In this document: positions 39,664-49,819 of the stretch, piece by piece | Numbering within the stretch: the stretch's first letter is position 1 | Layout: the number at the start of each line of letters is the position of its first letter | Assembly (NCBI GenBank): GCA_008690995.1 | Contig: VRMN01000002.1 | Span: forward strand, 1,426,001-1,490,000 | DNA from: Porphyridium purpureum | Taxonomy: Eukaryota > Rhodophyta > Bangiophyceae > Porphyridiales > Porphyridiaceae | Direction: 5' to 3' | Length of the DNA stretch: 64,000 nt | Translations under genes and position numbers: made by a program | The notes under the pieces: model-generated | What the model saw: the letters and a program-made list of their open reading frames with translations, nothing else | Told to the model about the DNA's origin: nothing | The model's database searches: none

Positions 39664-40626
39664 ATGTCAGCCAAGCAGCAAGACAGACGTGAACGACAGA
39701 CGGCTAGTTTCGTGGCTCCCTGTGGGTCTCGGAGTGATTTCGCGTCTGGGCGAGTCGAAGTGAACGGGAGGTGTGGCGCGTGGAAGGAAAGTGGACGTGG
39801 CTACCATGGCGCGAAGCCAGCGCTGCAGGACTGTGGATCTGGCGCGGTCAAGCAGCGGCGAGTGAGATGTGTGCAGATGCAAGCCGCAATGGCGCGCGCG
39901 TCGGCAAAGCAGAAGCAAGCCGCGAAAGCAGTCGAGCACGTGAGTTTGGACCCGGCGAGCGGCGGCGATGACCGATGGAAAATGGAGGCAGTGGCTCGCA
40001 TGCTGCAGCAGGGCGCAGTCGGTTTAATTCCGGCGGGCGGAACATACGCGTTTGCGTGCGCGCTCAGCCACCGCAAAGGTGTCGAACGCATTTTGGAGGT
40101 CAAGAACGTGTCGGACAAAAAGAAGGCACTGTCCATCGTGTGCAAGGACTTGTCAATGGTGCAGCGCTACGTGCATCCTATCGATAAGAACCTTTTCCGT
40201 ATTCTGCGCACCGCGCTACCCGGGCCGTACACTTTTATTTTACCCGCGACGAACGAAGTGCCGCGTTTTCTGCTCGAAAGCGGGAAGAAGTCCTGGAAGC
40301 GACGCGAAATTGGAATTCGCATCCCAGACGACCCGTACTGCCTTGCGCTGATGGAATGCATGGACGAGCCGTTGCTTGTGTCTAGCGCAAGCATAAATGG
40401 CATCCCGGACGACGACGACGAGGAAGACGAGTACGCGCCAAAGAACTCCAAGGTGGTCGATCCGTGCATGTGCGCGCTCACTCTGCGTGACGCCTGGTGC
40501 TCCAGACTGGACTTTGTTGTGGACGCAGGGCTTATGCAGGCTGTTCAGTCCACGGTGGTCGATTGTACCAAGGAACCCTATGAAATTTTGAGATACGGTG
40601 CCGGTGACGTGAGCGTCCTGGAGTAA
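39664..40626 (+). CDS. Sua5/YciO/YrdC-family protein, possible threonylcarbamoyl-AMP synthase
   Basis: The frame opens at a TTG (39544); the first ATG is 39664, giving 320 residues, with later ATGs at 39877 and 39889. The YrdC-like domain spans about residues 108-320: GAVGLIPAGGTYAFACAL, KNVSDKKKALSIVCKDL, LPGPYTFILPATNEVPRFL, KRREIGIRIPDDP and PLLVSSASI. TsaC/Sua5 enzymes make threonylcarbamoyl-AMP for the t6A37 modification of tRNAs reading ANN codons. The KRREIGIRIPD context is closer to YciO proteins, whose role is less certain. An acidic insert (DDDDEEDEYAPKNS) sits near the C-terminus. The basic N-terminal segment could be a targeting peptide. There is no separate Sua5 C-terminal domain. 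Confidence 0.82.
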   Translation: MSAKQQDRRERQTASFVAPCGSRSDFASGRVEVNGRCGAWKESGRGYHGAKPALQDCGSGAVKQRRVRCVQMQAAMARASAKQKQAAKAVEHVSLDPASGGDDRWKMEAVARMLQQGAVGLIPAGGTYAFACALSHRKGVERILEVKNVSDKKKALSIVCKDLSMVQRYVHPIDKNLFRILRTALPGPYTFILPATNEVPRFLLESGKKSWKRREIGIRIPDDPYCLALMECMDEPLLVSSASINGIPDDDDEEDEYAPKNSKVVDPCMCALTLRDAWCSRLDFVVDAGLMQAVQSTVVDCTKEPYEILRYGAGDVSVLE

Positions 40627-41272
40627 CCAACAGTAGTCTAAGCATAGTCGTAATCTATCTTCGTATGTACTCTACTCGATCGCCGCTTGTAAAACGACCA
40701 GGCTATCATCTCTTCTTCGTGTTGCCTCTTCCGGTCGGACTGCGCTTGTTCACGTGCACTCCTGATTCCTCCCCTCTCCTCCGTTCCCACCTACCTTCTG
40801 CTTGCAGAATACAACCTACATGACTTTGTACTGTTTGTGTCATTTTTCTCAAAGACCCATCAGACAACGATCAAAGTGCGAGCCCTAGCCGGCTGGGTGC
40901 CGCGCAGCTGCCTGCGACGGCAGACCACTCCGACCCTCACATTGTGGCACCGGTCGCTCACCGCTCTGCGCCCATTCGCCATACGGTGGTGTAAACATGC
41001 TGTCTCCTGCCGTTGAACCGCAAGGCGATTTTCTGCACAGGCGCGGCACGCACCACAAGCGTCCAGCAAAGTCGCTGGGTGTTCAAACTGGAATTCGCGG
41101 AGCGTCGACGCAACGGTTTTTCTCTCCAGACCACACAGCTCCGGTTGGACGTGGAGTCCGCCGAGAGCGAGAGCGAGGAAGAAGGATTGTGGGCGGGGGA
41201 GAGAGAGAGTAGGAGAACAGAGCAGACGGGGTTGTGAAGGAGGGAGGTGTGCGTGTGTGAGAGAGCGACAAG
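40627..41272. other. Intergenic region upstream of phosphoglycerate mutase
   Basis: Holds TTTGTACTGTTTG near 40826-40838, a variant of the recurrent motif, and a purine-rich GAGA run just before the ATG at 41273. No gene is supported. Confidence 0.45.
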
Positions 41273-43102
41273 ATGGGGACTGCGGAGAAGTTGGAGGAGC
41301 GGGCGACGGAGTTTCGCAAGGTGATGAAGCTGCCGGAAGGGCCCGAGGTGGAGACGGCGATGTACGATATTGCTGTCGCCGCGCCGTCCGAGGAGACAGT
41401 CGTGCAGGTGGCCTCGTGGAATGAGGTGCTCAGCGCGCTGCACAAGGCGTCCGTAGACGACCAGTTTATCCCGCCAGTCGTGCGCGTGGATGACCAGCTC
41501 AAGCCGCTGGCCGTCGTCAAGGAGGGCGACGCCGTCATCTATTGGGACTTCCGCACGGATCGCGCCAAGCCGCTCACCGCAGCGTTCCTGGATGTTCCGT
41601 ACGGTGGCCAGAACGGCGGCCTGAGCGATGTGGCGAGGAAGAACATGCCCGCGAACGTCAAGTTTATCACGCTCACCCACTATGACGACAACTTCAACGC
41701 GTCACCCAACCTGCTTGAAGCGTTCAACCCAGGCCAGCCGCTCGAAGATACGTACGCCGAGGTGGTTGGGCGCGAGGGCGTCGACCAGCTGATTGTCGCC
41801 GAGAGCGAGAAATGGCGCGCGGTGACGTGGTTCAAGGACGGCCGAAGGAACCTGGGTTACGAGCGCGTCAGCGAGGATGGCATCATCATCACGGAAAAGC
41901 ATCCGTCGCTGCCGATCGAGACCCGCATCGCCATGTCGCGAAAAGTGTCTGCGCACGTGGAGGCGCCTCAAATGCGAGCCGCTGAGATCACCGAGTTGCT
42001 TTTGGAAGGTGTGCGCAAGGGCGTCACCGACATTTTCACCAACTATGCCAACGCAGACATGGTCGGCCATGCCACAACGGATGCCTCGTGGTTTGACAAG
42101 ACAGTGGAGGCTATCACCGTGTTGGACGAGTCTCTCGGCAAGTTGGTACCGGAAGCGCTCGAGAAGGGTTACACGGTCTTCATCACGGGTGATCACGGGA
42201 ATGCTGAGGAAATGTTCAACCCGAAGAATGGCCGTGCGAACCCGGCTCACACGAGCAACAAGGTACCGTTCATCGTTCTGGGCCAGGCGGAGGGCGAATC
42301 CTTTACGGTGGATCCAGAAATTAGCATTGGCCAGATGGGTGTGTGCGCATTGCAAATGCGCGGGTTGGACGCGCCGGCATCCTGGGATCTGTCTTCCGCC
42401 CTGAACGGTACGGTCAAGCCAGACAAAATGCGTAAGATCATGCGCATCATTCTGGACGGATATGGCGTGCGCGACGATGAGTATGGAAACGCCATGGCGC
42501 ACGCAGCGAAAAAGAAGGGTTCGCCCTTGCACATGGATCGCTGGATGAATGGAGAGGATGGCGCAGTGTCCGCGAGAGCCGAGGCCTCGGGTGAGCGCTG
42601 TGGCTACCCGGAAGGGGTCAGTGGCACCACCGAATTTGGTCACGTCTTGTTTGACGCAGGACGTGATGTGCCCACCGACTTGGTGCTGATCAATCGCGCC
42701 GTGGAGAAGAACTTATTCGCGTCGAATCCGGCATTCAAGGCGGCGGTGGAGGTTGCCAAGAACGGAGGCACGATTCACTGCATGGGCGTCTTGTCCGACG
42801 GGCTAGTCCATTCGAGCATGAAGCACATCGAGGCAATGCTCAAGACGCTGAAAGACTCTGGCGCCGCGAGCTCTTCTATTGCGCTGCACCCCATTGCCGA
42901 CGGGCGCGACGTGCCTGGCGATTCGTCGCCCAAGTTCTTCGACTGGCTCGAGAACCTCACCAAGGAGATAGGATGCGGTGAAATTGTGTCCACGTTTGGT
43001 CGCGCATGGGGCAAGGATCGTGACAACCGGTGGAAGCGCATTGAAGCGGCATTCCGCTCGCTCACTGAGGGCACGGCCTTTGTCCATATTCAGAAGGTGT
43101 AG
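41273..43102 (+). CDS. Circularly permuted cofactor-independent phosphoglycerate mutase
   Basis: 609 residues from the ATG at 41273 in one frame. All parts of 2,3-bisphosphoglycerate-independent phosphoglycerate mutase are present but rotated. Residues 1-365 match the usual C-terminal half: FRTDRA (93-98), ANADMVGH (D262, H266), TGDHGNAEEM (D307, H308), AHTSNKVPF (H326). A linker of about 20 residues (WDLSSALNGTVKPDKMRK) leads to the usual N-terminal half: ILDGYG (D395), SGTTEFGH, GVLSDGLVHS (H513), IADGRD (R545), KDRDNRW (581-587), ending at the helix that normally precedes this protein's own start. The enzyme interconverts 3- and 2-phosphoglycerate in glycolysis using two Mn ions. The nucleophile Ser of MGNSEVGH is Thr453 here. 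No transit peptide is obvious, so it is probably cytosolic. Activity is inferred from the other conserved ligands. Confidence 0.93.
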   Translation: MGTAEKLEERATEFRKVMKLPEGPEVETAMYDIAVAAPSEETVVQVASWNEVLSALHKASVDDQFIPPVVRVDDQLKPLAVVKEGDAVIYWDFRTDRAKPLTAAFLDVPYGGQNGGLSDVARKNMPANVKFITLTHYDDNFNASPNLLEAFNPGQPLEDTYAEVVGREGVDQLIVAESEKWRAVTWFKDGRRNLGYERVSEDGIIITEKHPSLPIETRIAMSRKVSAHVEAPQMRAAEITELLLEGVRKGVTDIFTNYANADMVGHATTDASWFDKTVEAITVLDESLGKLVPEALEKGYTVFITGDHGNAEEMFNPKNGRANPAHTSNKVPFIVLGQAEGESFTVDPEISIGQMGVCALQMRGLDAPASWDLSSALNGTVKPDKMRKIMRIILDGYGVRDDEYGNAMAHAAKKKGSPLHMDRWMNGEDGAVSARAEASGERCGYPEGVSGTTEFGHVLFDAGRDVPTDLVLINRAVEKNLFASNPAFKAAVEVAKNGGTIHCMGVLSDGLVHSSMKHIEAMLKTLKDSGAASSSIALHPIADGRDVPGDSSPKFFDWLENLTKEIGCGEIVSTFGRAWGKDRDNRWKRIEAAFRSLTEGTAFVHIQKV

Positions 43103-44347
43103 TTGAGGCAAGCCAGAGTCTCGCCACACGTGATGTGACTTGTGTGTAGGCATCGCAACCCCCATATTCCGCTTGAACAGACGTTGGCACTTGTCAAGCG
43201 TACGGGAACTTGCGTGGCAGTGAGAAAAGCGCCGTGTTGATGTAGTGATTCAGACCGGACATTCCCAGATAAAAGACAGTTTTTGGTTCAGCAGCCTTTT
43301 GTACGTGGTGACGGACCAGTAACACTTGATGCTGAGCCGTATCCGCAATTGCAATCAGCCGTCTACCAGATGCCGACAGCAAAGGCACGCTGTCGTGGGC
43401 GGCGCTGATCGAGCTTCCCGAGAACACGCAGGTAAAGCTTTCATGCAGTGCCCAGATGATCAAGAGGCCTCGCCGCCATCACCGGCCGAGAGTCACATCT
43501 GGATGCATGGTTCGCAGATGTTGTCTCCGATGCCTGATCGCGAAAAACAATAACGGACACTTTAGCAGCGCCGCCTTTTGCGAATGTTTCAGGCTTGTGT
43601 CAGCACATGTGATTATTGCGTGAAGCGGCGCCCGCACTAAGTGTACTCAAACTTTTGCTTGTTTAAGTGAATCATGATCATGCCGTACCGACGATCGCTC
43701 CGAAGGCAAACATGCATTTCAAATACTCGGCACAGATACCGAGAATATCCATCTGCATCCTCCAGGTTGGAATCACTTTCCCATCGCTTCAACTTCGGAG
43801 CTTTTGTGCAACTCGTCACATCATGATGCCACTAATTCACTCGACAAAGTCGCACACAAAACGTCAATGGGAGCCGGTCAAAAAACTCGCGGTTGGGAAG
43901 AGTCTGATCGGGGCAGTGGGCTCTTAACCGCACTTCTAGCCTTAGCGCTAAAGCCAGAGTAAAATTAGGTAGACCTCCACCACGAATAGCTTGACTGCTG
44001 CATGTGCGCCTGCTCACTCGCAGGTCGAAGACGTCGCGAAGCCTTTGCACGCCTCATGGAAGAATTCCACGTCTTTCACAAGGAACCTCAGTAGACGACG
44101 TTCACGACGGACACATATTACGTCGCGTGTTCCACAACCGAATGAGCTCTGTACTCATAAGAAGCCAACTGCGAATTTGAACAACAGCTGGAAAGGGGGG
44201 CCGCATTAAACTTGAACGCCTTGCTTTGCTCCGAAAGCAGGGTATAACTTTGGCGCGAACGGAACAAGTTGGCAGACGAGCAAGCTAGCCAAGATACTTT
44301 CCTCGACGCGCCGTAGCGTACGGTATCGGATCCGGCCAGAACAAGGA
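43103..44347. other. Convergent intergenic region, nothing recognised
   Basis: About 1.2 kb between two convergent genes. Only short overlapping open frames; no RNA gene or repeat is seen. Confidence 0.45.
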
Positions 44348-45688
44348 TCAATCAATGTGAAGATTTGGGTGCACGTTTCGAATGTGTCTCTTCCAATTGC
44401 TCAGTACAGAAAACGTCGCTTCGCAGCTAGTGCACTGGAAATCGCGCCGCTTCTCGTGTACTCCGAGCACATGCACGCGCAAGTGCGACAGCTGCGCGAA
44501 TTTGCGCAAGCACCTCTCGCAGGCGTACGGCTGGTCTCCTTCATGAACCGTCCGGATGTGGCGTTTGAGATCTCGCGAGCGACTGAACACCTTGTCACAC
44601 TTTGTGCAATGACCGGCGCTAGATTCGACGCGAGCAGGATCAGATTCACATACCATTCCAGTTTCAGACCCGCTGTCAGTTCTGGAATCGAACGACCGCT
44701 TAGCGCGCTTTCGGCTTGCGTTGGCTTTGTGGAATAACGCGTCGCCTTTCCACGTGATTGCCCGACTGTGCCAAACGGATGATGCAGTAGTCAGCCGATC
44801 GAAGAAGAGAAACTGGAGGTGTTTCATATTTGTGTACTCAGAGCCAAGAGAGGACTGGAACCCTGAATTCGTGACAGATCGAAACGCGAGCTGTCCACTG
44901 CCCAGAAAGCCTTCCAGCACCATCTCGGGCGACTTCAGTTGTGGGGCGCACAAGCCGCGGCGGACAGCCGCAGAAAAGTCGTTCCAATCGTACGCTCGCG
45001 CGAGCTCGGCGTCTGTTCTCCGGCTTGCCGGAACGCGCCAGCAAGTGCAACTGCCGGTCAGGCAATTCTGCACGCACTCTCCTGCTCGTTCCAGTACAGA
45101 ATAACTCGAAACAGTTGCGTCTCGCTCAAAGTTGGCTATACGCCAGAATTCGCCTTTCAATCGTCCGTTATCCCAGAACCGCATGAGTTGAAGAAGAATC
45201 GATCCATCGCTGCAGGAACCCGCTGTAATATACGCAAAGCCGTAGCGGGTTCGAAACCCAGTGAGGCGGTATCCCGGAAAGAAGTGCACACCCTGTGGCA
45301 CGACTACGGTGTTTGTATTTGTCATCATGACAGCGTGAACAAAGCGACTTTGTTGCAGTCCGTCACAAAAAGGAATGATGACGCCGCATGACGTTGAGTT
45401 GATGTACCGTATGTCGTAGTCCCAAATGACCGCGCTATCCAGGTCGCCCTGCTGCGGCATGTACGGCAAGCACGCCATTTCCTCCGGCGCGATTTGCCCA
45501 TCAAAGCTATGTCTCACCTCAATATCAGCGGCAGGCGCATGTTCGGGAGTCAAGCGCGGCCTGGCGGCTTCCGCATTTGAGCTAGGCCGCACGCACGCCT
45601 GTAACCAACGCACAATCCACGCATTCACTTGCTCCTCCTCCAACACCACCCTCAGAACCGACTGGAAGCTGCCTGGTGCCATGGTCAT
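44348..45688 (-). CDS. C2H2 zinc-finger protein, three C-terminal fingers
   Basis: 446 residues from the ATG at 45688 (MTMAPGSFQSVLRVVLEEEQ; the next ATG at 45682 is also possible). Residues up to about 350 form a conserved-looking but unrecognised region with folded-protein character (MACLPYMPQQGDLDSAVIWD, GVHFFPGYRLTGFRTRYGFA, SYSVLERAGECVQNCLTGSC). Three C2H2 fingers end the protein: CTKCDKVF with HIRTVH, CERCLRKF with HVLGVH, CTSCEATF with HIRNVH. Spacing C-X2-C-X12-H-X4-H equals that of the gene at 2404-4398, so the two probably belong to one lineage-specific family. DNA binding is expected; the N-terminal region could bind ligand or partner proteins, but this is not shown. An AGTACAGTG motif lies about 150 bp upstream (45841-45849). 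Confidence 0.88.
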   Translation of the reverse strand: MTMAPGSFQSVLRVVLEEEQVNAWIVRWLQACVRPSSNAEAARPRLTPEHAPAADIEVRHSFDGQIAPEEMACLPYMPQQGDLDSAVIWDYDIRYINSTSCGVIIPFCDGLQQSRFVHAVMMTNTNTVVVPQGVHFFPGYRLTGFRTRYGFAYITAGSCSDGSILLQLMRFWDNGRLKGEFWRIANFERDATVSSYSVLERAGECVQNCLTGSCTCWRVPASRRTDAELARAYDWNDFSAAVRRGLCAPQLKSPEMVLEGFLGSGQLAFRSVTNSGFQSSLGSEYTNMKHLQFLFFDRLTTASSVWHSRAITWKGDALFHKANASRKRAKRSFDSRTDSGSETGMVCESDPARVESSAGHCTKCDKVFSRSRDLKRHIRTVHEGDQPYACERCLRKFAQLSHLRVHVLGVHEKRRDFQCTSCEATFSVLSNWKRHIRNVHPNLHID

Positions 45689-47563
45689 CGCAGTGCGCTC
45701 TCGCTTCGGCGGCGCGCGACAGATGCTGCGCCACCGCTACGCCTCCTTGGCCCGCGCGGCTCGACCGCGGTCTGGCTGTTTCGGCAAGTCAACACCCACG
45801 CGTGCTCAACTGTAAGCGCCTCAGAATATGATTTGTGGAAAGTACAGTGAGTACACTTGGGCGTTTCGGCACGAGCGCGGGATCCGCTGTACCTCTAGGG
45901 TTTCTGGGTGTACTGTGCATCTGTTGACTGGGTGGGACGGCGGATGGGTAGATGTTGGTCGCAAACACGTCTTGTAGGTGAAAGGGCGCAGCGCGGGACA
46001 GGCACGCATGCCGAAGGCGGTGTTTCGCGCACACTGCGCAGCGTGAAGACGCGTGTCGGCGGGTCTGCGTGTATGTGACGGATTGTGGCTTTTGGCCCGC
46101 ATTACAGTGGTGTGTCGCAAATACGTGCAAACATGTGGCGATTGCCTTTGTCAGGGATGAAAAGAAAGGCCGATTGCATTGCCGGCGCAGAGCGCGTCGG
46201 CTGAAGAGAGGAGATAAGAGCTTGACCTTTCGGGGCTTGGGAAACGCTTTCGAGCACCTGTGGTCTCAATTGCAAGCTGTGCTTCGAGCATGGCCTCAGA
46301 CGCCCGTGTTCATTTCAAGTCCTGGTATGGACGATGCTGGAAACATACGCGATGAACTTTGCTTGGAGAGCATGACGAAAAATTACCGCTTGAGTCAAAT
46401 TACCTCCAAAAAGGGTACGCGTGTGATGTTTCCCATTGCTGGCCGCGGCAAATGCGGATGAAGACACTCTTCAGCGAAAGTCAAGTCGCTTCTCCTCCAC
46501 GGCGAGTACTTTCGACCGCCCGTACGAAAAGTGGTCGAATCCGCACCCACACACACATTGCAGAAAATGCGTCGCACGCCTTGATGCAACGTTTAAGTAT
46601 ATCACAGAAGCTCCTCCAAGCCGCTGGATCCGCTAACAAACAAAGATCGTGCACTCGGACTCGCGTCTGCTCGGACAGCCATGTGTCCGTTCCGGTTCAG
46701 ACCCAGACTTGGATTCGAACTCCAAAAGTCGGATGATTCTGTCTGTCGGCTTTGCCTGCAAATCACGAACATCACTTGCAATTTCAAGAACCCGGCTTTG
46801 CAGTGGGGCTGACGCAGCGGTCTGTCTGTCAAAAGCAGATGAATGTGAGACAGCTCATGCGCGGGTGCGCTGAACCGGAACATGCCTAAAATTCTGACTT
46901 CAAGGTCAGCTTGCAGACAAGCCAATCACCTCGCATACGTGCGTGGCAGTGCAGCGCAATATTATGCGGAGAAGCGTTTCGGGCACGTTGACGAAGGAAA
47001 GGCGCAACGTCTCCCCAGGCAAGCGGTTTCCAAGGTTCAGCGTATACTCAATGACTGAAAGCCGGGCACCAGCAAGCGCAAGTGCCTACACTGCAGGTCT
47101 GCAAAACCCAACTGCTCTTGCGCTCCATGAAGCCGCAGCTTAGAAGCTTTGCGTCCTCATGGACGTCTGACGAGCGAAAGCTCTATTTAGCAGGCATACC
47201 GGTTTCCGTGGGAGAATCTATTCATCCATTCGAATCACGCGAGCCACCGCTCACCGATCATCTGCTTGAATGGAGCTCATCGACAACGAAAATACACATG
47301 GGTGCGGTCACTGAATCAGCCGAGGATTCGGTTCGTTCATCTCAAAGCTCATTCAGAGGCCCGTCTGGAAGCGTGCTGAAACGCGCCTTCATCCATCTTA
47401 TTTGAAGGGCGCGCCGGCTGTCGTATTCATCCTCGCTTGTGCATTTGCAGCTAATAAACGAAGGCAAGAGCCCAGAGTAGATTAGGACAGCCGAAACTGT
47501 CGTCTTCCGCATTTAGCCAGGGCTTCGCCGATACTCGATGGATCGACTTTTGTCGCTCATTTC
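45689..47563. other. Long intergenic region with TACAGT-type motifs near its left end
   Basis: Has AGTACAGTG at 45841-45849, CTGTACC at 45888-45894 and GTACTGTG at 45910-45917, all close to the zinc-finger gene start. The rest, to 47563, holds only short open frames opening at GTG or TTG. An intron-containing gene or RNA gene here cannot be excluded by eye. Confidence 0.4.
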
Positions 47564-49819
47564 TCAAAGCTGCCGAGCACCTTTGTTCCTCTGGCGGCCA
47601 TCGGGTCCGACTGGCTTGAACGACGAATTGTACAGCGAGTGCTGCTGTTCCAACCACGCAAAGCACGCAAGGGCGACGAATGCTACAATAAGGGCGCACG
47701 TGAGAATAGGACGCCTGAGTCTTGGCATCAGGTTGCCGTGCACATACTTTGCCGAAGCGTATAAAGGCAGCAAAACACCGGCGCCGCAGTTCATGCCTGC
47801 AAGACAGGAAGATTGTTTGCTATCAACATTCAGGTCCAGCGTTAATATGATGGAATCAATTTCTTGGAACAGCAAATGATCCACGCGACCGTCGCTGTTC
47901 AGGTCCACGGCCATAGGACATGTGAACAGCACCGACATCGGATCCAGCGCGACTTCACGGACGACAGCGCCATTGGCCAGATCCAGCACAAAAACACTGC
48001 GTGCAGTGTGCACCACAGCCATGTCTGGACGTTCAGACTGGCGCTGCGTGCAATCAAAAAACGCGCTTTCCGGGCCACTTATTTCGCTATCAATAAAAAG
48101 AACTTGCGCGTCCCGCTCCACATGCGGATCCCATGCGTGATAGTCTGCCAATTGTCGACTCCACATGACGCTCCAGTCCTCCACTCGCAAACACACCACA
48201 TGTGCATTTGACAGAACAACGAGGACGGCCAAGTCACTCGCGCGCTTTCCGGCCTTTTTGGGATGCCGCAGCACGAACGGAAGCGGTGGTAAAATCGAGA
48301 CACCGGACGCAAGTCCTTGAAGGATTGAGTCAGTTGCGCTCATATGAAGCGCAGCACCAGCACTTCCTGCTTCGGGGTTATGCCTGATATGGTGGTCTGT
48401 ACCACACGGAACAGGCACTTGCATAGAGGGGAAGCATTCAGCAAGCGAGTGATGGCACACCATCTCGGTCAATACGCATGGTGTGCCAAACGAAACTGAA
48501 ATGCGTTCAATGCTTCCATCATGGCTCGTGTCAAAATATGTTGACCGAGAATGCGCAAAAGGTAAAAATGTGAGAAGGCGGCCGCTCTCAAGGTCAAACA
48601 CATACTGGCCATCTTCGGTCGCGTGTAGAAGCACATCCGGTCCCAGACCAGCAGCCGCTTCCGAGCGCCGAGGACTGAAAGCTTCCTTTCCAAAGTGTGC
48701 GAGGCTTAATTGAACGTGCCCTCGCCACGCGAGCGGGAGCAAATTGAGAATACTCGCCTTGTGTGTTGTCCACAGAAACTCGGGATCTGGTGGGCTACGT
48801 GGTTGCTTAGCGCCAAGCAAAAGATGCTGAAACTCTTCCATCGGCATCCACACTTGCTCCGGTGCAATCGGTCGGGCACTTCCGCTGCTGCGCTTGTCAA
48901 AAGACAGCATTTCACTCAGTTCGATCGCCGTCACCTTGTCGCCGCCATCGCGGGACTCTGAATCAATGATGCGTCCTCCAAGGGCACCATCAGAAATAGT
49001 AGACTCGTTGTGAGTCCACAATAAGTGACCAGTAGACGCATCCACAAGAACTAAAAAGGCTCTGTGGATCGATATAGCTAAACCTTCAAACGACTTCTCT
49101 CTAAAATATCGGACATGAACTGCTTCGGGACCGTACTCGAGGTCACTCTCATAAGGATGCTCAGCACTACTGTCCGTTTCAAGGAAATCTTGGAGAGGTT
49201 GCTTCCAGACCGTTTCGTACTCGTCCGAGCTGAGATTATTCCCCCTTCTTGCGCATAGAACTTCGATGAACAGCGACTCCAGGTGGCCCACAACACCGGC
49301 ACAAAGCAAAGAGCCTCTGAATCTGTTGATATCAGACCTACTGGGCCCGCCGGTGTCGTTGCTCCGGCTCCAAGCAGAAAAGGCAACGACATAATCATAA
49401 TCAAGCTCGATCCATGCTTGTGCGTTCACGTCCAGGACGTCCTGTACAAGGACGCCCGTTGGAATGATGGTCGGAGAGAAGACAAGCGTTCCGTCGACAA
49501 GCACGGGGCTTAGGTACTCGTCGACGCGCAGTCGCGTCTCCGCCAGATCCAAAGGGTCATCCTCACTGTTTTCATTGCGACCAAACACTTTCATTTGTTC
49601 AAGGCGCCGCGTGTGGATTTGATGCGCATCCTCAATGATGCGGATCTGCCTTGCCTTGAACTCCAGCAAGTCCGGCGGTGCCGCATGATCCAACCCAACT
49701 CCACCGCCGCTGGCATTCCGAACTGCTGCGCCCGTGCTATCCGGCACCAAGATGACCCACAGCGCCGCGACCACGCACGATCCAGCAATCAGCAACAAGT
49801 TGGCATGTTCCTGCCGCAT
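47564..49819 (-). CDS. FG-GAP-like beta-propeller membrane protein of unknown function
   Basis: The frame opens at a GTG (49849); the first ATG is 49819 (MRQEHANLLLIAGSCVVAAL), giving 751 residues. An N-terminal signal anchor spans about residues 8-26, and a second membrane segment near the C-terminus (ILTCALIVAFVALACFAWL) is followed by a short tail. Between them is a large beta-rich region with a calcium-loop motif typical of FG-GAP or integrin-alpha repeats, DLNSDGRVDHLLF, plus propeller-like strands (TGHLLWTHNEST, DVLLHATEDGQYVFDLESGR). This layout recalls plant DEX1 and ITFG-type proteins, which sit in membranes with the propeller on the lumenal or outer side. No catalytic motif is seen. 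A TGTACAGT motif lies about 250 bp upstream. Confidence 0.78.
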   Translation of the reverse strand: MRQEHANLLLIAGSCVVAALWVILVPDSTGAAVRNASGGGVGLDHAAPPDLLEFKARQIRIIEDAHQIHTRRLEQMKVFGRNENSEDDPLDLAETRLRVDEYLSPVLVDGTLVFSPTIIPTGVLVQDVLDVNAQAWIELDYDYVVAFSAWSRSNDTGGPSRSDINRFRGSLLCAGVVGHLESLFIEVLCARRGNNLSSDEYETVWKQPLQDFLETDSSAEHPYESDLEYGPEAVHVRYFREKSFEGLAISIHRAFLVLVDASTGHLLWTHNESTISDGALGGRIIDSESRDGGDKVTAIELSEMLSFDKRSSGSARPIAPEQVWMPMEEFQHLLLGAKQPRSPPDPEFLWTTHKASILNLLPLAWRGHVQLSLAHFGKEAFSPRRSEAAAGLGPDVLLHATEDGQYVFDLESGRLLTFLPFAHSRSTYFDTSHDGSIERISVSFGTPCVLTEMVCHHSLAECFPSMQVPVPCGTDHHIRHNPEAGSAGAALHMSATDSILQGLASGVSILPPLPFVLRHPKKAGKRASDLAVLVVLSNAHVVCLRVEDWSVMWSRQLADYHAWDPHVERDAQVLFIDSEISGPESAFFDCTQRQSERPDMAVVHTARSVFVLDLANGAVVREVALDPMSVLFTCPMAVDLNSDGRVDHLLFQEIDSIILTLDLNVDSKQSSCLAGMNCGAGVLLPLYASAKYVHGNLMPRLRRPILTCALIVAFVALACFAWLEQQHSLYNSSFKPVGPDGRQRNKGARQL

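Noticed and set aside
45238-45260. T-loop-like GGGTTCGAAACCC
   Set aside because: It lies inside the zinc-finger coding region and lacks the rest of a tRNA cloverleaf.
46069-46461. Open frame of 130 codons on the plus strand in the 45.7-47.5 kb gap
   Set aside because: It opens at a GTG, the first ATG is far inside, and the sequence resembles no family.
46710-46725. tRNA B-box-like GGATTCGAACTCC
   Set aside because: On the minus strand the bases around TTCGAAT do not form a normal five-pair T-stem in the right place, and no A box or acceptor stem was found.
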